Below are positions 12,293 to 13,607 of a stretch of DNA of 13,607 nucleotides, piece by piece. Position numbers and translations under genes: made by a program. The DNA comes from Candidatus Zixiibacteriota bacterium. Lineage in GTDB: Bacteria; Zixibacteria; MSB-5A5; SM1-73. How positions within the stretch are numbered: position 1 is the first letter of the stretch; each line of letters begins with the position of its first letter. Location: NCBI GenBank assembly GCA_023127875.1, contig JAGMFA010000046.1:1-13607 (forward strand), given 5' to 3'. The notes beneath the pieces were generated by a model that was not told the origin of the DNA, ran no database searches, and worked only from the letters and a program-made list of their open reading frames with translations.

Positions 12293-13607
12293 ATGAAGTG
12301 CTTTTCTAAAGGAAAGGTGGCAGTTGCCATTGCGGGGCTGGCATTTTTAGTTTTCTTAAGCGTTCCAGCCTTTGCCGGCTTGACCGGTAAAATATCAGGA
12401 ATGGTGATCGATGCTGAAACCGGCACCGAGCTACCCGGCGCCTCCATCCGCATTGATGGCACCACCATGGGGAACATGGCTGGTCCGGATGGCTCCTATT
12501 TCATCATTAACGTCCCTCCCGGCACCTATTCGGTCACCGCTTCCATCATCGGCTATATTTCGGTCACGGTGAAGGAGGTGCAGGTGATCTCTGACCGCAC
12601 CAGCGAGATCAATTACAAGCTGAAAGCCTCTGCCATTGAGGTGAAGGGCATCACCGTGGTGGGCAAAAGAAAGATAATCGAGAAGGACGTCACCGCCAGC
12701 GTCAGAACCATCTCCACCGAGGACATCAAAAATATGCCGGTGAAGGAGATCTCCGAAATACTCGCCACTCAGGTGGGCTTCGTGACCAAAGCCAACGAAC
12801 TGCATATCCGGGGTGGAAGGGCAGGGGAGGCTTTATATATTGTGGATGGGGTGGAGACCCGGGATCTTTTGGGAGGTATAGGAAAGGTTACCGGTGGCAT
12901 GAACGTCTCCTCCGCCAACATCGAGGAGGTCTCTGTGATGAAGGGGGGATTTGATCCCGAGTATGGGAACGTTCAATCCGCTGTAATAAGTCTGATAACC
13001 AAGGAGGGCTCAAGCAAGATCACCTCCGGCCACTTTGAATTCATAACCGACGATTTTGGCACCCCCAAGCTGAATGATTATTCCCGAAACAGTGATCGGG
13101 TAGAGTTTTCCATAAGCGGACCGGATCCTTTCTTAACCACTCAGTTTCTCCCGTCCATCGGAATCAAGTTTTTGGGGGAGAAGTTAGCCTATTATTTGAG
13201 TGGAATCACTTATAAGACTGACACCCATTATGAGGTAAACAGATACGCCACCCCTACGACCCAGAAGATATTCAGGGTGGACCGGCTTTTGGGGTTTGAC
13301 ATTCCCGAAAGAATGAGCAATGAGTATTCCGCCACTCTCAAGCTGACCTATAAGGCTTCAGCCGACAAGAAATTGGTTTTCTCTCTTATGCAGAACTGGG
13401 AGCGCTATTCTCTCTACTTTGATCCATCCGGCGGGGATCCTTTACAAGAGACAAGAGGAGCAGTGCATATATGGGAATATCGATACACCCCTTCCACCCT
13501 GCCCCAGGTCGAATCCCACAACAACTCTATGAGATTGCTTTTCACTCATAACGTGAGCAGGAGTTCATTTTATGAGCTTCAGATCAGTCGCTTTGTTACC
13601 AGTTATT
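12293..13607 (+). CDS. TonB-dependent outer-membrane receptor, N-terminal part (runs off the window)
   Basis: An open frame of 438 codons continues past the window end. Residues 1-28 form a signal peptide (basic start, hydrophobic core, AFA/G cleavage). Residues about 32-112 are a carboxypeptidase-regulatory-like domain (GMVIDAETGTELPGASI ... PDGSYFIINVPPGTYSVTAS). Residues about 133-238 are the TonB plug (TISTEDIKNMPVKEISEIL ... LHIRGGRAGEALYIVDGVE ... EYGNVQSAVISLITKEG). The rest begins the beta-barrel. Ribosome binding site AAAGGAG (12278-12284) is 8 nt before the ATG. The layout is common in FCB-group receptors, but the SusC signature is not clear and no SusD gene is in view, so the substrate is unknown. 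The C-terminal barrel, about half or more of a usual receptor, lies outside. Confidence 0.9.
   Translation, partial: MKCFSKGKVAVAIAGLAFLVFLSVPAFAGLTGKISGMVIDAETGTELPGASIRIDGTTMGNMAGPDGSYFIINVPPGTYSVTASIIGYISVTVKEVQVISDRTSEINYKLKASAIEVKGITVVGKRKIIEKDVTASVRTISTEDIKNMPVKEISEILATQVGFVTKANELHIRGGRAGEALYIVDGVETRDLLGGIGKVTGGMNVSSANIEEVSVMKGGFDPEYGNVQSAVISLITKEGSSKITSGHFEFITDDFGTPKLNDYSRNSDRVEFSISGPDPFLTTQFLPSIGIKFLGEKLAYYLSGITYKTDTHYEVNRYATPTTQKIFRVDRLLGFDIPERMSNEYSATLKLTYKASADKKLVFSLMQNWERYSLYFDPSGGDPLQETRGAVHIWEYRYTPSTLPQVESHNNSMRLLFTHNVSRSSFYELQISRFVTSY

Noticed and set aside
12431..12805. 124-codon minus-strand frame
   Set aside because: It lies antisense inside the receptor's regulatory-like and plug domains, whose plus-strand translation is clearly homologous to known families; the His/Asp/Gly-rich reverse product is a by-product of that codon use.
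12293..13607. SusC-type glycan importer of a polysaccharide locus
   Set aside because: The clear SusC signature is not seen, no SusD-like gene lies in the window, and the barrel is cut off, so only the general TonB-dependent receptor call is supported.

Overview
The window reads as a chromosomal segment from a Gram-negative bacterium, most likely an uncultured lineage of the Fibrobacteres-Chlorobi-Bacteroidetes (FCB) sphere such as Zixibacteria or a neighbouring candidate phylum. The placement is an inference from three things: a secreted protease ending in a dockerin pair of the type 'GDVNGDG...GDVVYLLNYLYKGGPPP', a TonB-dependent receptor with an N-terminal carboxypeptidase-regulatory-like domain, and intergenic spaces full of short palindromes and 7-8 bp tandem repeats.

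Layout. (1) 1-218: non-coding, with overlapping palindromes. (2) 219-2738, minus strand: an exported gingipain-like (C25-type) cysteine peptidase with a seven-repeat propeller-like region and a C-terminal dockerin. (3) 2739-3126: divergent intergenic region with a large imperfect hairpin and a strong sigma70-type promoter for the rightward operon. (4) 3127-11646, plus strand: a classic type II fatty-acid-synthesis cluster, yceD-rpmF-plsX-fabH-fabD-fabG-(39-aa membrane peptide)-acpP-fabF-rnc-lipM. (5) 11647-12292: AT-rich spacer without a convincing long gene. It holds two copies of an interspersed repeat, hairpins, a second promoter and a 26-codon upstream ORF. (6) 12293-end: the 5' part of a TonB-dependent outer-membrane receptor, cut by the window edge.

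The cluster forms a coherent pathway. PlsX links acyl-ACP to phospholipid synthesis, FabH starts chains, FabD loads malonyl groups on ACP, FabF elongates, FabG reduces, and AcpP carries the intermediates. LipM is expected to take octanoyl-ACP from this pathway for lipoate assembly. YceD and L32 couple it to ribosome synthesis and RNase III to rRNA processing. fabZ, fabI and the acetyl-CoA carboxylase genes are not in the window.

Main points for a second look: an in-frame 15-bp duplication that lengthens the end of ACP helix II; two promoters with the same TCTTGACAA -35 block and the same 8-nt distance from -10 to an ATG, which suggests leaderless starts; a 39-codon putative membrane peptide between fabG and acpP; and several families of palindromic or tandem repeats in the operon gaps, one of which forms the start codon region of fabG.
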